From assembly GCA_963556695.1 (NCBI GenBank), contig CAUWAG010000018.1, positions 4,960,001-5,024,000 of the forward strand: a stretch of DNA of 64,000 nucleotides. Direction: 5' to 3'. This DNA is from Anthostomella pinea. Lineage: Eukaryota; Ascomycota; Sordariomycetes; Xylariales; Xylariaceae. Made by a program: the position numbers and the translations under genes. Below are positions 43,301-54,900 of this stretch, in pieces. The notes under the pieces are model-generated. The model saw only the letters and a list, made by a program, of their open reading frames with translations, did not search any database and was not told the origin of the DNA. Each line of letters starts with the position of its first letter. Positions within the stretch are counted from its first letter, which is position 1.

Positions 43301-44701
43301 TCTGAGTTATTCCATGTCCCTTTTCCGACACTTCAAGAGCGAGATCGCCTATTGTGGCCAGAATGTGGTCTCGGATCATCTGGTCACTCCCGACCCTCTC
43401 AAATCCTCCTCACAGGGCAATCACTAACTCGAAGCGTTGCAGAGGAGAGCCGCTGAAGAAACACATTGAAATTGCTCTGCCTAGCGGGGAGACTTATAGG
43501 GCTGGCGACTACCTCGCGGTCTTGCCAGTAAACCCCAAAGAGACCATCCAGCGCGTCTTGCGTCAATTCCACTTGCCATGGGATGCGCACATCACCATCG
43601 CTGGCGATGGGCAGACAGTCCTTCCTACGAACACATCGGTACCCGCACAGAGTATTTTCGGGGCATATGTTGAGCTGTCGCAACCCGCAACGAAGAGGGC
43701 AAGTGAAAACCATACAGATCCGAGGAATAACTTCTCAGCAGCCAAAGAACATGAACTAACTAGGGTTCTCACAGAACGTTTCCGCACTTTCTGACTTCAC
43801 GAAGAACGTCGACGACCAAGCCTCCTTGAAGCGACTCGCAAACGAGGACTACCAGGAAGTTTTCCAGAAGCGAATCTCCGTATTAGACCTTTTAGAGAAG
43901 TTCACCTCGGTAGACCTTCCACTGGGAAATTTCATCGGCATGCTCCCTCCAATGAGAGTCAGACAGTAGTCAGTACCAACCACTGGCATAGCTGGGAGTC
44001 ACCACATGATGCTGACTTGCAGTAGTTCGATCTCTTCTTCCCCGCTTTGGAACCCTTCTCACGTCACTCTAACGTTCTCCGTTCTAGAGGCGCCCTCTAA
44101 GGCAGGCGAGGGGACCTATGTCGGCGTTGCCTCGTCTTACTTGGACTCATTGGCGCCTGGTGACAAGCTCCATGTCTCGGTGCGTCAATCCCACGCGGCG
44201 TTCCACCTACCGCAAGATGTCGAGAAAACGCCGATCATTTGCATCGCTGCCGGCACGGGTCTCGCACCTTTCCGTGGGTTCATACAGGAGCGGGCGGAAA
44301 TGTTGAGTGCTGGCCGCAACATAGCGCCTGCCATCCTACTCGTCGGCTGCCGTGCCCCTGGATGTGACGATCTGTACGCCGACGAGCTCGCCAAGTGGGA
44401 GAAGATCGGCGCAGTGACCGTAAAGCGAGCATACAGCAGGGCTACGGAGAAGTCGAACGGACAGAAGTATGTGCAGGATGTGCTCAGAGAACGGAAAGAC
44501 GAAGTCCTTGAGTATTGGAAGAACGGCGCAAAGCTCTACATATGCGGCTCTCGAGCCGTCGGCGAGGGGGTCAAGGCGGAAATGGTGAAGATGAAGATGG
44601 ATCTCGAGAAGAAGAACGGCAATGACATGACCGAGGAAGAAGCGAGGAATTGGTGGGAAGAGATGAGGAACGCGAGGTACGCAACCGATGTGTTCGACTG
44701 A
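40382..44701 (+). CDS. CYP505-type self-sufficient cytochrome P450-NADPH reductase fusion
   Basis: Eleven exons: 40382-40538, 40608-40726, 40781-40816, 40872-40925, 41149/41150-41192, 41354-41937, 42003-42373, 42540-43289, 43443-43698, 43775-43968 and 44023-44701, about 1080 residues. The P450 part has helix-I IAGHETTSGTLS, ILRETLRL and heme loop FGNGARGCIGRPFA (Cys near residue 417). The reductase part has an FMN loop (LYGSNSGTCESLAHQLA), FAD motif (RVRQYSS) and NADPH motifs (CIAAGTGLAPFRGF, LYICGSRAVGEGV). Relatives hydroxylate fatty acids near the omega end. The intron at 43699-43774 has a GC donor (GCAAGT). At the fourth junction the frame needs exon 5 to start at 41150, one base after the AG at 41147-41148: a one-base lesion or sequencing error, so activity is not certain. 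Confidence 0.85.
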
Positions 44702-45424
44702 GCTCAAGCGATCAAGGTTGTGAGACGCATGATACGCTGCGGTATGGCTGGTGTGATAGACCACTAGCATTAGCATTGGGTGGTAGACTTATCTCAACTC
44801 AGCATTCACTATAGGATAATAGGTGATCGAATGTTACGCTCTTGCAGGGTCATACTCCATTCCCATGCCCAGGAGTCTCACAGTACCAGAACTGCTCCCG
44901 GTTAACAAGTGATAGCTAGTCCAGTGCTTGCATTGAAGTACAATTTCAGAAGGTGACTATGAAGACTATGAAGGATTCCCTGATTGACATGTCTTTGTAG
45001 TCGATCTGCAGTCCATTTCAAAAACAGTGCGCACATTACAGGGGTACTACACGTAGCACACCCCACGAAACGGCAAACCACAACAGCGACCCGATAGATT
45101 CTATCCGGTTTTCCTCAAGACCAGTTGCGCGTGTCCGGGAATTAGAACGATGTATCAATTGTCTGAATTGGTGGCTCTTTGTTCACCTACCCCTGGTTGC
45201 CGCATGCGACGCCGCGAATGTGAGACCCCCAAACGTAAGACAAAGCCGACGCCGTCAAAACCGCAAACAGACAGGCCACCAGGTCGGAAGGTCAATTGCA
45301 ATGCCATAACCCGGCCAGATATCACTGCACGTTCTGCCAGTCGCTCAAACACGGTCCACCATACGAATCTCGCAACTTTGCTATCTTCTGGAGGTGACTT
45401 CGAGTCCGAAGGATTAACGCCAGC
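44702..45424. other. Intergenic, no gene seen
   Basis: About 720 bp of P450 3' UTR and upstream region of the next gene. ORFs here run into the following gene in other frames and are not supported. Confidence 0.4.
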
Positions 45425-47149
45425 ATGAGTTCTTACAAAACCTACCCGACCTACCAGTATCAGCCGGGATACAACACCGAAATTTACGAGACCGACTCCG
45501 AGTCTGATCCCGAGTACGATGAGGTGCCAATAGTGCGGTCGCCCGTGGTGAAGGTGGCGCCCGCGAACCACGGCCGCCGTAGCATCACGACAGAGGCTGA
45601 CCTGGATCCTTTATTCGCAGCGTCAGAGAGGGCACGGAGACGCAACACCCCTTGGAGCGCCACCTTTCAGAAGCTGGTACCCACCCTCACCACCATCGTG
45701 TTTGTAGTCCTCTGGCTAGCCTTCTGTTGGGGCCTCTATCTTGCCCTATGGGCCCTCGTGTACAAGTACGAGGAATGGGCTACTGCCAACGGATTCATGG
45801 ACGTCCCGGGGCTCGAGGTGTTGCACCCAGAAGATACAGTTTATCATCCTGATAATTCGGCATCGACGACGCCTAACAGGACCAAGTTCACGACGCCGGA
45901 GCACCCGTTCTGGGACAATTATCGGGACGTCCTCACCAACAACGAGTACGACTCGTGGTTCGACGACGTCGACGCCGGCACCGAAGCCATCAACAAGATT
46001 TGGAACAACATAGCACTGCCAAAAAATGCAGAGGATGATGAACAGGGGAAATTCTACAGCGAGATAATAGATCACATAAAGAACCGCATGCGTCTGGTGA
46101 ACCACGCCAAGATAGTGCACAAGAAGTTCCTGGACACACGTACCAGGATGGTGCGCGACATGATCGGCTCCAGCACGCTCTGGCACATGTACGTCAATGG
46201 CCAGTTCGTCAACCAGGCGAACCAGGAGGGGGTCTTGTGGAAGCCGGTCGCCACGCACTTCCACCAGCAGCACAACGGCACGCTGAACAACATGACGGGC
46301 GTCCAGTACGACAACAAGACGTCGGCGGAACTGACGGCGTCGGCGCGGCAGGTCACGGACGACCTGTCCGAGAAGCACACCGAGCTCTTCCGTGCCGACG
46401 GCAGCGATCTGGACCTCATCTACAGCATCCGCAAAGAGCTCTACGAGGCGGAATCCTACGAACAACTCCTCATCCCGCGCCTCGCCACCCTCGAGCGAAA
46501 CTTCAACCTCGCCACGTCTCTGGATCCCAAACCGGACCTGTGGACCCCCAAGCTCGCGGCCGCATCGCAGATCCTGCAGAGCAAGATGTTGGACCTGCAG
46601 ACCCAATACACGGAGATGACGGGGCATCTGATCCAGATCAAGCAAGAATTCAGCAAGGAACGGCAATTCACCCTGCAGAGCGAAGACGACTGGCAAGAAT
46701 GGGCGAAGAAGGCAACCAACGTCCTGCAGACCTGGACCTCGGTGCTGATGGACACGCAGGAGGGCGTGCTGCTCATGCTGCGCAAGAAGGAGCTCGAGCG
46801 AAGCAAGAAGGAGCTCGAGCGAAGCAAGAAGGAGAATGCTACCGAGATTATCGACTTAGACGCCAACTGGGACGCCTGGAAGAAGCGCAACTGCGGCTCC
46901 ACGTCGTGCTACGAGCCTCCGAGCGCGCTGAAGGCAGTCAAGGACATGTTCCTCTCGGGATCAGCATTGCCGACGGCACACGTCGCGCAGGACGAGGTCG
47001 AGTGGAGCAAGAACTTCAACGACAGCGACAAGGTCAGGGTCTGGGTTGGTGTTTACGAGAAGGCTTGTTGCGAGAACGGCACGCTTGCGAGGCTGCTCAG
47101 GCAGGGATCGAGGGATATGTCGAAGTTGACTGTCGTCCAGAGTGCGTGA
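45425..47149 (+). CDS. Orphan single-pass membrane protein with coiled-coil domain
   Basis: One exon, 574 residues. The N-terminal 80 residues are acidic and Tyr-rich (YQPGYNTEIYETDSESDPEY). One strong membrane segment lies at about 87-112 (TTIVFVVLWLAFCWGLYLAL). A long, mostly helical, charged region with several NxT/S sites follows. Near residues 455-470 a 21-nt unit is duplicated, giving LERSKKE twice. The C-terminus has four Cys (CGSTSC, CCENG). I recognise no family. Topology with a large lumenal or extracellular helical domain is plausible. The codon pattern is strongly coding (GC-rich third positions). A 30-G run starts just 6 bp after the stop. Confidence 0.75.
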   Translation: MSSYKTYPTYQYQPGYNTEIYETDSESDPEYDEVPIVRSPVVKVAPANHGRRSITTEADLDPLFAASERARRRNTPWSATFQKLVPTLTTIVFVVLWLAFCWGLYLALWALVYKYEEWATANGFMDVPGLEVLHPEDTVYHPDNSASTTPNRTKFTTPEHPFWDNYRDVLTNNEYDSWFDDVDAGTEAINKIWNNIALPKNAEDDEQGKFYSEIIDHIKNRMRLVNHAKIVHKKFLDTRTRMVRDMIGSSTLWHMYVNGQFVNQANQEGVLWKPVATHFHQQHNGTLNNMTGVQYDNKTSAELTASARQVTDDLSEKHTELFRADGSDLDLIYSIRKELYEAESYEQLLIPRLATLERNFNLATSLDPKPDLWTPKLAAASQILQSKMLDLQTQYTEMTGHLIQIKQEFSKERQFTLQSEDDWQEWAKKATNVLQTWTSVLMDTQEGVLLMLRKKELERSKKELERSKKENATEIIDLDANWDAWKKRNCGSTSCYEPPSALKAVKDMFLSGSALPTAHVAQDEVEWSKNFNDSDKVRVWVGVYEKACCENGTLARLLRQGSRDMSKLTVVQSA

Positions 47150-47153
47150 GCCC

Positions 47154-47155
<2 letters not shown>

Positions 47156-47185
<30 letters not shown>
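47156..47185 (+). repeat. 30-G homopolymer after a stop codon
   Basis: Continuous G from 47156 to 47185, preceded by five C, directly 3' of the TGA at 47147-47149. It lies in the predicted 3' UTR and could form G-quadruplex structures in DNA or RNA. Confidence 0.9.
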
Positions 47186-47518
47186 CGCAGTGGCGATCAG
47201 GGGAGATAGATGGGGTGGCTCGATTTTTTTTGACTGTAGAAATATCATATCAATACCCAATGTGTTTCCAATTGACGTTTGCTACCAGTATCAATCGTCA
47301 CCTCTGCTCGATCATGCTTTGGGATGCCTGCCTTCGTCTGTAGATGGTGCAATCCAAACGTGCCCTCCATCCAGACTGCATCTATCCAGTAAAGTTACCA
47401 AGACAATATCGATCTTGCTTAGTCCAACGTCCCAAATATCTTTTCCATGACATTCAAGCCTCTGCCCCCGACGCCACTTTGCAAACAGAGTCAGTCCAGC
47501 CCTTATCACCGCCTCGAC

Positions 47519-48370
47519 TCACTTCATACCCGCCTTGGCCGATTCATCGACCGCATCGCAGTCCCAGACTTCCAGCTGAAGGGAGCCCTCCCGGAGATCA
47601 GTAATGTTGGCAAAGTTGTCGATCGGGGCCGTCTCACCAGCTGCCGACAGCCGAGCGTAGACAACCAAGTCGGAACCGTGCGGCGCGAGCGTCGCCTTGA
47701 TGTCCTGGACAGTCGCACATTCAGGGGCAACCGCCATGGAGCAGGTGGGCCGCTGGGGCGCAAGAGGATCGCGGCGACGCGTACTGTGGTCGACCACAGG
47801 GAATGAGATGTGGGATAGCGACCACGGATACACGTAGATCTCCTTCATTGCCATCGACTGGTGGTGGTGATAGGACGAGGTGGACGTCTCGGCAGCCGAC
47901 TTGGATGGCGCCTTCTTGCTTCCCCTTTTGGTGGCGTGCTTCTTGGAAACCTGACGGATAGGGGGTTCGTCCAATGCTGCATGATCCGTACCCGGGTTTG
48001 TGGGGGTCGTGTCCATTAGGTTCCAGTCATTGACTTTCTGGTTGAAGTCTTGCGTCGGGGCGGGTTTGGGGCACTTCGGACAACCATATGCTCGTTGCTC
48101 GCGATCGGGTGATGGGAAAGATTGGGAGGGCGCTGGGGAGAAGAAGTAACGATGGTCCGGGAATGGAGGGTTGGAACCGAGAGACAGTCTGCCACCGCCG
48201 CCGCCGTAGAGAGGATACGCCATCTTCGGTACTGCTTGAGCCTTGTCGTGGTCTCTTGGTGTTTTCTTCTTCCTCTTCGTGTGTTGGTGTTTCGTCTTCG
48301 TCTTGACCGTCGTCTTCTTCGCCTTCTCCTTGGAATGGCGACGTTTGGGCCGCACACAGAAGAACTCCAT
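47519..48370 (-). CDS. Hypothetical basic protein
   Basis: Single-exon ORF; start chosen at Met 48370 (MEFFCVRPKRRHSKEKAKK), giving 283 residues, although the frame is open to 48436. The N-terminus is Lys/Arg-rich and nuclear-signal-like. A Gly-rich patch (YGGGGGRLSLG), a CPKCPKP pair and a basic middle follow. The last 60 residues (ATVQDIKATLAPHGSDLVVY, DNFANITDLREGSLQLEVWD) look like a small folded domain. No family is recognised. No overlapping gene explains this frame, and its composition is that of a real coding sequence. Confidence 0.5.
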   Translation of the reverse strand: MEFFCVRPKRRHSKEKAKKTTVKTKTKHQHTKRKKKTPRDHDKAQAVPKMAYPLYGGGGGRLSLGSNPPFPDHRYFFSPAPSQSFPSPDREQRAYGCPKCPKPAPTQDFNQKVNDWNLMDTTPTNPGTDHAALDEPPIRQVSKKHATKRGSKKAPSKSAAETSTSSYHHHQSMAMKEIYVYPWSLSHISFPVVDHSTRRRDPLAPQRPTCSMAVAPECATVQDIKATLAPHGSDLVVYARLSAAGETAPIDNFANITDLREGSLQLEVWDCDAVDESAKAGMK

Positions 48371-49290
48371 GACAGGTATTTGAAGGCTCCAACCCCGTTG
48401 GAAGACCTGGAGCTGGCGACATGATGGCCGAGGCATCTTCTGTTGTCTTTATTGACATGGTCTCAATGGATGGTATATGGGTAAAGGTGCGAATAAAGCC
48501 ATCCTGATTGCTTTGCTGCGCAGTTACAATACTGTCAAGGGCAAGCAACTCAGTGGTCAACCACTTCTCCAAAGCACAAACCAAACATGAGTACCTCGTG
48601 GTGCTTTTCGTCAAAAGCCATCCGGTATGTCAATAGTGGATGACAAGAGCAGCAATGCCCCTTCGTTGTCTCAAGAACCCTCAAGCAACGTACACCTTGA
48701 GGGGATGAATTACCCAGCAGACTTCTCTTTCGCATAAGGTACGAAGAAAGATTAGACCGAACCAAAGACTGGCTACTCAGCTAAGGCATCGAGCCTGGTG
48801 CAGCAAATCCTCGCAGATGAAGCCTCTCCTTACATGTAGGTACCTGGGCAGGTTGATTTATGAGTCTGAGTGATTCTGGCAAAGGTGAATGACAAAAGGA
48901 CTCCATGACAAAAAGGGGGGCGGTTGCAGATGCAGAAAAGGCCCCAGGGCTCTTCCAGGGGTCATCACCACTGAACCTACAGTGGGGTGCAAGCCCTGAA
49001 TGTGTGCTGGCGCTAACTCAAGGCAGGCTAGACGTCTACGATTCTAGTTCTGGCCACGTTCCATTCAGCTGCCACCTGGCCACTTCTGTGGTTACAGCTG
49101 TCCACCATCACCTTGCGCCCTCACGAGTCACTGCCGTCCCGAAGCGACTTTTTATTTCCACCATCGTCCATCACCACATCACCACCACTCGATCATTGCA
49201 GGCGACTGCCTTCGACTTCTTCTCGCTCCACGATACACGACCCTATCTTGTACCCCTTATTCCAGACATACTCCAGACACAGTCGCCAAA
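48371..49290. promoter_or_regulatory. Divergent intergenic region upstream of Pho88-like gene
   Basis: About 920 bp between a minus-strand hypothetical gene and the plus-strand Pho88-like gene. Near 49100-49290 it is C/T- and CACCA-rich, as expected of a housekeeping promoter and leader. An open frame from 48905 runs through the first intron of the next gene and is not a separate gene. Confidence 0.45.
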
Positions 49291-50036
49291 ATGGCCGGAC
49301 TCAGCCCCCAAATGTATGTCGCCAGTTAATGCTTCCTGTGTGCCGCAGTTCGCGTGGCCATGTCGTGCGTCCAGCCCGCTAATCAAAGTCGCGCGCAACA
49401 GAACCAACCTGGTCATCATCCTCGGAATGATGCAGGTATCCAAGCGGATTCCCTTCGACGACCCCAACGTCCTCAACGGTGTCCGCGCCATGTACGTGCT
49501 GAGCAATGTCATCATTGCCGGCATCTACGTCTATGTTCTGATGCAGATCAACAAGAAGAAAGGTGGGATATATCTCCCCAATACCCCGACACATTTGCGC
49601 ACGCACGGCGACAGTTGACTGACTCGAATTTCGTGTAATAGATCTGACGACGCTCAAGTACGTTGAGCCGGCGCCGATGGGCTCCTCGGAGGAGGGCAAG
49701 CTCGTGACGACGACGGTGCACGCCTACGACTCGCAGCAGATCAAGAACTCGTTCCGATCGCAACTGATGGGCCTCGCCATGATGGCGGGCATGCACTTCT
49801 ACATGAAGTACACCAACCCCCTGTTGATCCAGTCCATCATCCCCCTCAAGGGCGCCTTCGAGTCCAACCTGGTCAAGATCCACCTACTCGGCCAGCCAGC
49901 CAGCGGCGACCTCAAGCGCCCCTTCAAGCAGCCTGCTGGCATCATGAGCGGTCTCCAGGGCGGTGCTGCCCAGAGCGACAAGAAGGCGGTCGAGGCTGCC
50001 GAGCGTTCCGGTCGTGGGGGTGTCAAGGACGAATAG
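49291..50036 (+). CDS. PHO88: Pho88 / SND3 family ER membrane protein
   Basis: Three exons, 49291-49313, 49402-49562 and 49642-50036, 192 residues. The first exon is only 23 nt and splices to give MAGLSPQITNLVIILGMMQ, the conserved N-terminus. Then come QVSKRIPFDDPNVLNGVRAM, membrane segments (YVLSNVIIAGIYVYVLMQI, and LMGLAMMAGMHFYMKYTNPL) and QSIIPLKGAFESNLVKIHLL. In yeast the protein is in the ER membrane, was first linked to phosphate transport, and acts in the SRP-independent (SND) targeting route. The length matches the family (about 190). It looks intact. Confidence 0.92.
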
Positions 50037-50585
50037 ATGGATTATGGGACTGTTGATGTCGTTGCAGCAAAAGGGGTTTAGCCGGATGCAGTGAGCCACA
50101 ACTTGCTGTATGACGGCCTTTCGATGGCATGTTCGTAATTAGGTATATACAGTGCATTATCATGTCATTGGCACAATACATATTCCTTGCTCGCTGTATC
50201 TCGACTCAACGATGCAGATATGGATGCCATGGCATGTTCTGCTAGGTGCAGATTGATTTTGCTAATGATTCAACGCCTTTCGCAAGTCAGGTAGGTGCCT
50301 AGGCAGTACACGATGCATTCAATCCATGGATGTGTAGAAGTGGTAGACTGGGTGTTTCGGGGGCGATGGAATAGTGTGAGTGGCGGCGGCGCGCTATGCG
50401 TAATACAAACGCCGACGTCACCGACTCCCGGCTCAAGTCCAGTCTTTGTCAACCCATTACCTGCAACCCTCGAAATTTGCCCGCGATTTGCTGCCTACTC
50501 CCACCATCGACCTTCTGTCTACCTACGTAGCCTACTTCGGGCAAAATACACAAAACACTGGTCACCGTGGTAAATAGCAGTCATC
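50037..50585. other. Intergenic between Pho88-like and Rad14-like genes
   Basis: About 550 bp containing the Pho88 3' UTR and the Rad14 promoter; no gene seen. Confidence 0.4.
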
Positions 50586-51976
50586 ATGGAGCGTCCCGCC
50601 ACTCCGCGCAGAACGACACGCTCCTCCAGGCCTGTCTCCCCTCCCACTCCTGAAGTCACCCGTCGCATTGTAAGTCCGTCTGAACTGCCAACGTACGCTA
50701 CACTCTACCCAACGGCGAATCTGACAAAGTGGCGACAGGAAGAGAACCGCTTAAAAGCGAAAGCAATCCGCGACCAGCACGAGTCCGCCGCCCGCGCATC
50801 CGGCGTCCCATCGCTCTCCCGCACCCCGTCCGGCTTCGTCACCACCGACAACGTCCGCCTACCGAACACGCGCAAGCGCGCCTACGAGTCCATATCCAGC
50901 ACCGCCAAGGTCCGCGACACCCCGTCGACAAGTCGCGATGGCCGCGCTAATGGCGCATCGCCCGCGAAAGACGGCGCCATCCGGCCCGCGAGGAAGTTTG
51001 CCAAGTTCGTCGATTACGATTTTGGCAAGATGACCGACACGAAGGGCGGCTTCCTGGCCGCCGAGGACGACCCCTGGAACAAGGCCATGTCCGGCTCCGC
51101 GACGTCTGGGGGCGCAAATACAAACGGGAAGCCTGGCGCGCCCGAGGGCGGCCCGGCGGAGCAGAGGCCCAAGGGCATGACACAGCAGGAGTGGGAGAGG
51201 ATGCAGCTACTAAAAAAGCTGAGACGGCAGAAGGCCGGTCCCTTCGAGCCCGGCATGAGCGCGCTGACGGACGAGAAGGAGCGGAAGAAGTGCAAGGAGT
51301 GCAAGAGCCTGGAGATCGACTTTGTGTGGGAAGAGGTGTTTGGGTGCGCCGTCTGCGGGCTCTGCAAGGAGAAGTACCCCGAGAAGTACAGTCTCTTAAC
51401 CAAGACCGAGTGCAGGGAGGACTATCTTCTCACGGAGCGTAAGTTGTTTCTTTTCTCTAAAACACACGACTCGCGCTGCGATCCAGCACTAATTACATGA
51501 GACGCACAGCCGAACTAAGAGATGACGAATTACTGCCCCATCTTTCGCGGCCGAATCCTCACAAGTCACACTGGCACGACATGATGCTCTTCCTACGGTA
51601 TCAGGTCGAGGAGTACGCCTTCTCCGCGAAGAAGTGGGGGTCGGCAGAAGCGCTCGACGAAGAGTTCGTGCGCAGGGAAGGCGAAAAGAAGAAACGGAAA
51701 GAGACAAAGTTCAAGGAGAAGCTGCTCGATCTCAAGAAGCGGACCAGAACCGACGCCTTCAGGAGACAGCAGGGCAGATTCGGGGATCAGGTTGGAGGCG
51801 GAGGAGGTGGTGGAAGTAGTAGTAAGGCTTCCGGCAAGAAAGCCAAGTTTGGTGATACGGTGGCGAACGGCGGCAAGCATGTGCATGAGTGGGGAAGGGT
51901 GATTGAGAATGAGGATGGCGCGACGGTCAAGACGTGTACGATATGTGGCATGGAGGTTGAGGAGATGGAGTTTTGA
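50586..51976 (+). CDS. RAD14: Nucleotide-excision-repair protein Rad14/XPA
   Basis: Two exons, 50586-51438 and 51510-51976, with a 71-nt intron, 439 residues. The zinc finger has C236KEC239 and C254AVC257 (CKECKSLEIDFVWEEVFGCA), then the XPA core: KYSLLTKTECREDYLLTE spliced to PELRDDELLPHL, RPNPHKSHWHDMMLFLRYQV, VEEYAFSAKKWGSAEALDEE and basic helices (REGEKKKRKETKFKEKLLDL). XPA/Rad14 binds kinked damaged DNA and organises the repair complex in the nucleus. A Gly-rich linker and a C-terminal THICGMEVEE-like CxxC extension (KTCTICGMEVEEMEF) are also present. It looks intact. Confidence 0.93.
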
Positions 51977-54900
51977 TGATACCCTGACAGTGACGAGAAT
52001 ACCTCTGTTGTCAACGACTGGCTGAAGATTTGCCAGATAGCACTTGAAGAAATCTATTTGCCTGCCTGGTCATAACTTACACCACTTCTCAGGACGGCAA
52101 TAGTTCAAGATTCTTAGCAAAGAGCGGGCAAGTTTTCACTCTCTATTGTTTACTGCGATTCATAACGACCTAGATAATGATCCGGCGAATGTCCTTGGTG
52201 GTCCAGGATTCCAATATTGGGTTGCCCAACCGGAACACTTCGGAATCCGTGGCGGTCCTGGAGTGAATGTGGGACGATTACTGAATGACAAGTTAACGTC
52301 TACTCACAGCCAACATGGCCTCAAAATCACCACTGGCCCGCCCTGACGCGGACGATGGCAGCATCTTGCTGGTAGATCCCCCCAAATGCTGGCTGCACTC
52401 CAGTGGTTGTGCCCCGTTGACCGGGCGTCAACGTGGATTCCGAGCCCCCTTTTTAAGAAACTCTCAAGAAAGACGTCTACGTCTTGTGATAGAAAGCACC
52501 ATTTTGCTTGTCCGTCATCCGGCCTGCGTTTTGCGTGGGGAGACTGGAGACACTCTCATCTAGGATACCCTCTACTAGACCCATGATTGGACCGGTTGGC
52601 ATGCCTCCGTGAGGTTCTGAGAGGTAGGATGCCAATGGACTAGTCGGGCACTGGTCTTTCATGTGGAGGCCTTGAGGAAGAGTGGGTGGGAATAGGGTGT
52701 TGGATGCTGTAAGGTTGGAGCGCTAGGTGCGCATAGCGAGACCTGATAAGGGTGTCTGAATGATCCATTGCTGGAACGCTGAAGTGTACCGACAGAATCT
52801 TGCTGACAGGGTGTAGACAGGGCAGTCAACCGTGTCTTGACGATGGACGTGCCGCGAGCTACCGTGTTACGCATGAGTAAGGGGGGGGGGGGGGGGGGGG
52901 GGTGTTGCAACCGTGACGTCTTCAACTTAATTGGGTCTTCAGCACAATCAGCTTCCGGAGATAGTCAATATAAGTTCAAATGCTCCAGAAGAGGTTGGAG
53001 CATCGTCGGCAGTTGTATGGGCGACCCAGACGGGGAGTGGTGTGATTTGGCATGGAACTATAAGGCCAATCGTATCAAACAACTATCAACAGTATAATCT
53101 CCAATGGTATAGTAGTAGAATTGTTCACATGTCGAAGAATGACATCGAAAGAGCCGCGCTGGATTATGTCAAGTGGCCCCTGCGAGGTATGATTCGGGAC
53201 GTGGTGGAGGTATATGTACCAATCCAAAGACAGAACCACATAACATCAATTACACTATGGTACCACGACCAATGTTATCAGATGCGTGCCACCCGGCAAA
53301 ACCCCCAAGGCGTGCCGAGTTCCGTGATATGTTATTTCATTCTGATACGATCTCTATATCCCGTTTCTCACCTAGTCTGGCCCCTGGGTCGGTTCTCGAA
53401 GTGGTAAATTCAAGAGCCCCTTGCATTCGGCACGTGAGTGACCCATGAATGCTTAAAGCAGCCATCATTGGACAAGTCTATGTGGCACGACAGGAAGGTA
53501 GGGTGGCATCGAGTCCGGCAGCTATAAGCAGGTGAACTGTTTTAGCGAATCGGAATTTCCCGTCCTGCACTCGTCTTTGTCCGGCTCGCCTAATGTGGTT
53601 GCGGCGAGAGCTAGATGTCGACCAAACCGGTTATGAATGCCCAATGACGAGTTCGAGCCGCATAGGTGGAAACGAGACTTTCCCTTTTCACTCAGCCGCA
53701 TCAAGGATGGTATGATCACTGGCCGTCAGATATTGGAAATGGCGGGGGAGCTGGCGAACCCCCATCATGATATGAGTAGGGTGTCAAGAGAGGTCATCAG
53801 GGGACAAATGGGAACGGTGCCCTAGTTGGCACAACATACTGTAGTGACACATTGGAGCTCTAGTCCCGCACATCTGAAGATTTGGGTGTGAATCGTGTGA
53901 TTTGGGCTTTATGTGGTGTCCTTCTGTTGCACGGCATGCTGCAGTTCTTGGCGACACGACGGTTGACGGTTTTTCCAGTCGACTGCGCGTTGCTGTAAGA
54001 CCGGCCTGGTTCACTGATTTGCCAGCGTAGTTTCAAATTCCTCGCTTGAACATGAAATTCGGTCGACCTCCATCAACGGTGAATGGAGTATGGCCACATT
54101 AACTGTGTCCGCACCTTACCACGGAGAAGGTTCTCTTTGGGCCGTATAGGTCCACCGTTTTACCGCCTGAACAGACAGCTATATGCTGTAGTAAATAGTT
54201 GGGTTCGGAGACAGTGCCTTTAATGAAACTGGGGCAGAAACGTACCCACCAGACCAGATGAGTTGTCGGGCATATACACAGGTTGTGGGGGAAACGGCCC
54301 GCTCAGAGTGTCCGTATAGTCGGGAGGAAGATGACAACGATAGACTGCGAGGTCTGTTTGAGGGTTAGGTCTTGATTTTCTGGGAATACGCGAGTTTCGA
54401 AGCCAAGGGACGGCCGGGGAACCTGCCGTTGCAGTAGCCGTCGGACTGGTGGCGGCCAAGCATTAAACCTACATGATAATGCGGCGTCCGGGCCTAGACA
54501 ACCACTTATTACTCTTCGAAGTGCGGGGCCAGAACCAGCAGACTGGATCATGTCGTGCTAGAATAACTCGCTTCTGGAAGGAGTGATATATGTGTGTCAA
54601 TCCCGGTGGCTGGGACGGGCAGTCAAGGCTGGCTCGAGGCCGAGTATTTTTCTCAAAAGTCATACAGATACGGCGAGTGTATTGCATTGCAGTGTGGGGG
54701 TGCCTGGCCAAGGTGTCTCTTCAATGTTGTCCGTTCTGAAGTGACAAATAATGAAGGGACATCGAATGCTTGATCGTGACGAGAATGTCAGCAAACGTCG
54801 TGACATCTCACCATCTTTGACATCGTAGTCTGCTATTGAATGTCACCCGATGCAGAGCAACCAGTAACGGCACGTAACATTCGAGCACTCGAGGGACTAG

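Noticed and set aside
46237..47343. 368-codon ORF in another forward frame of the orphan membrane protein
   Set aside because: Arg/Ala/His-rich and it runs through the poly-G tract; the frame starting at 45425 has the better composition and a membrane helix.
48905..49618. 237-codon ORF upstream of and through the Pho88-like gene
   Set aside because: It reads through the first and second introns of Pho88; the spliced model matches the known family from its N-terminus.
52931..53407. 158-codon ORF after the 22-G run
   Set aside because: No recognisable domain, ordinary non-coding composition and no supporting splice sites; kept only as part of the gene desert.
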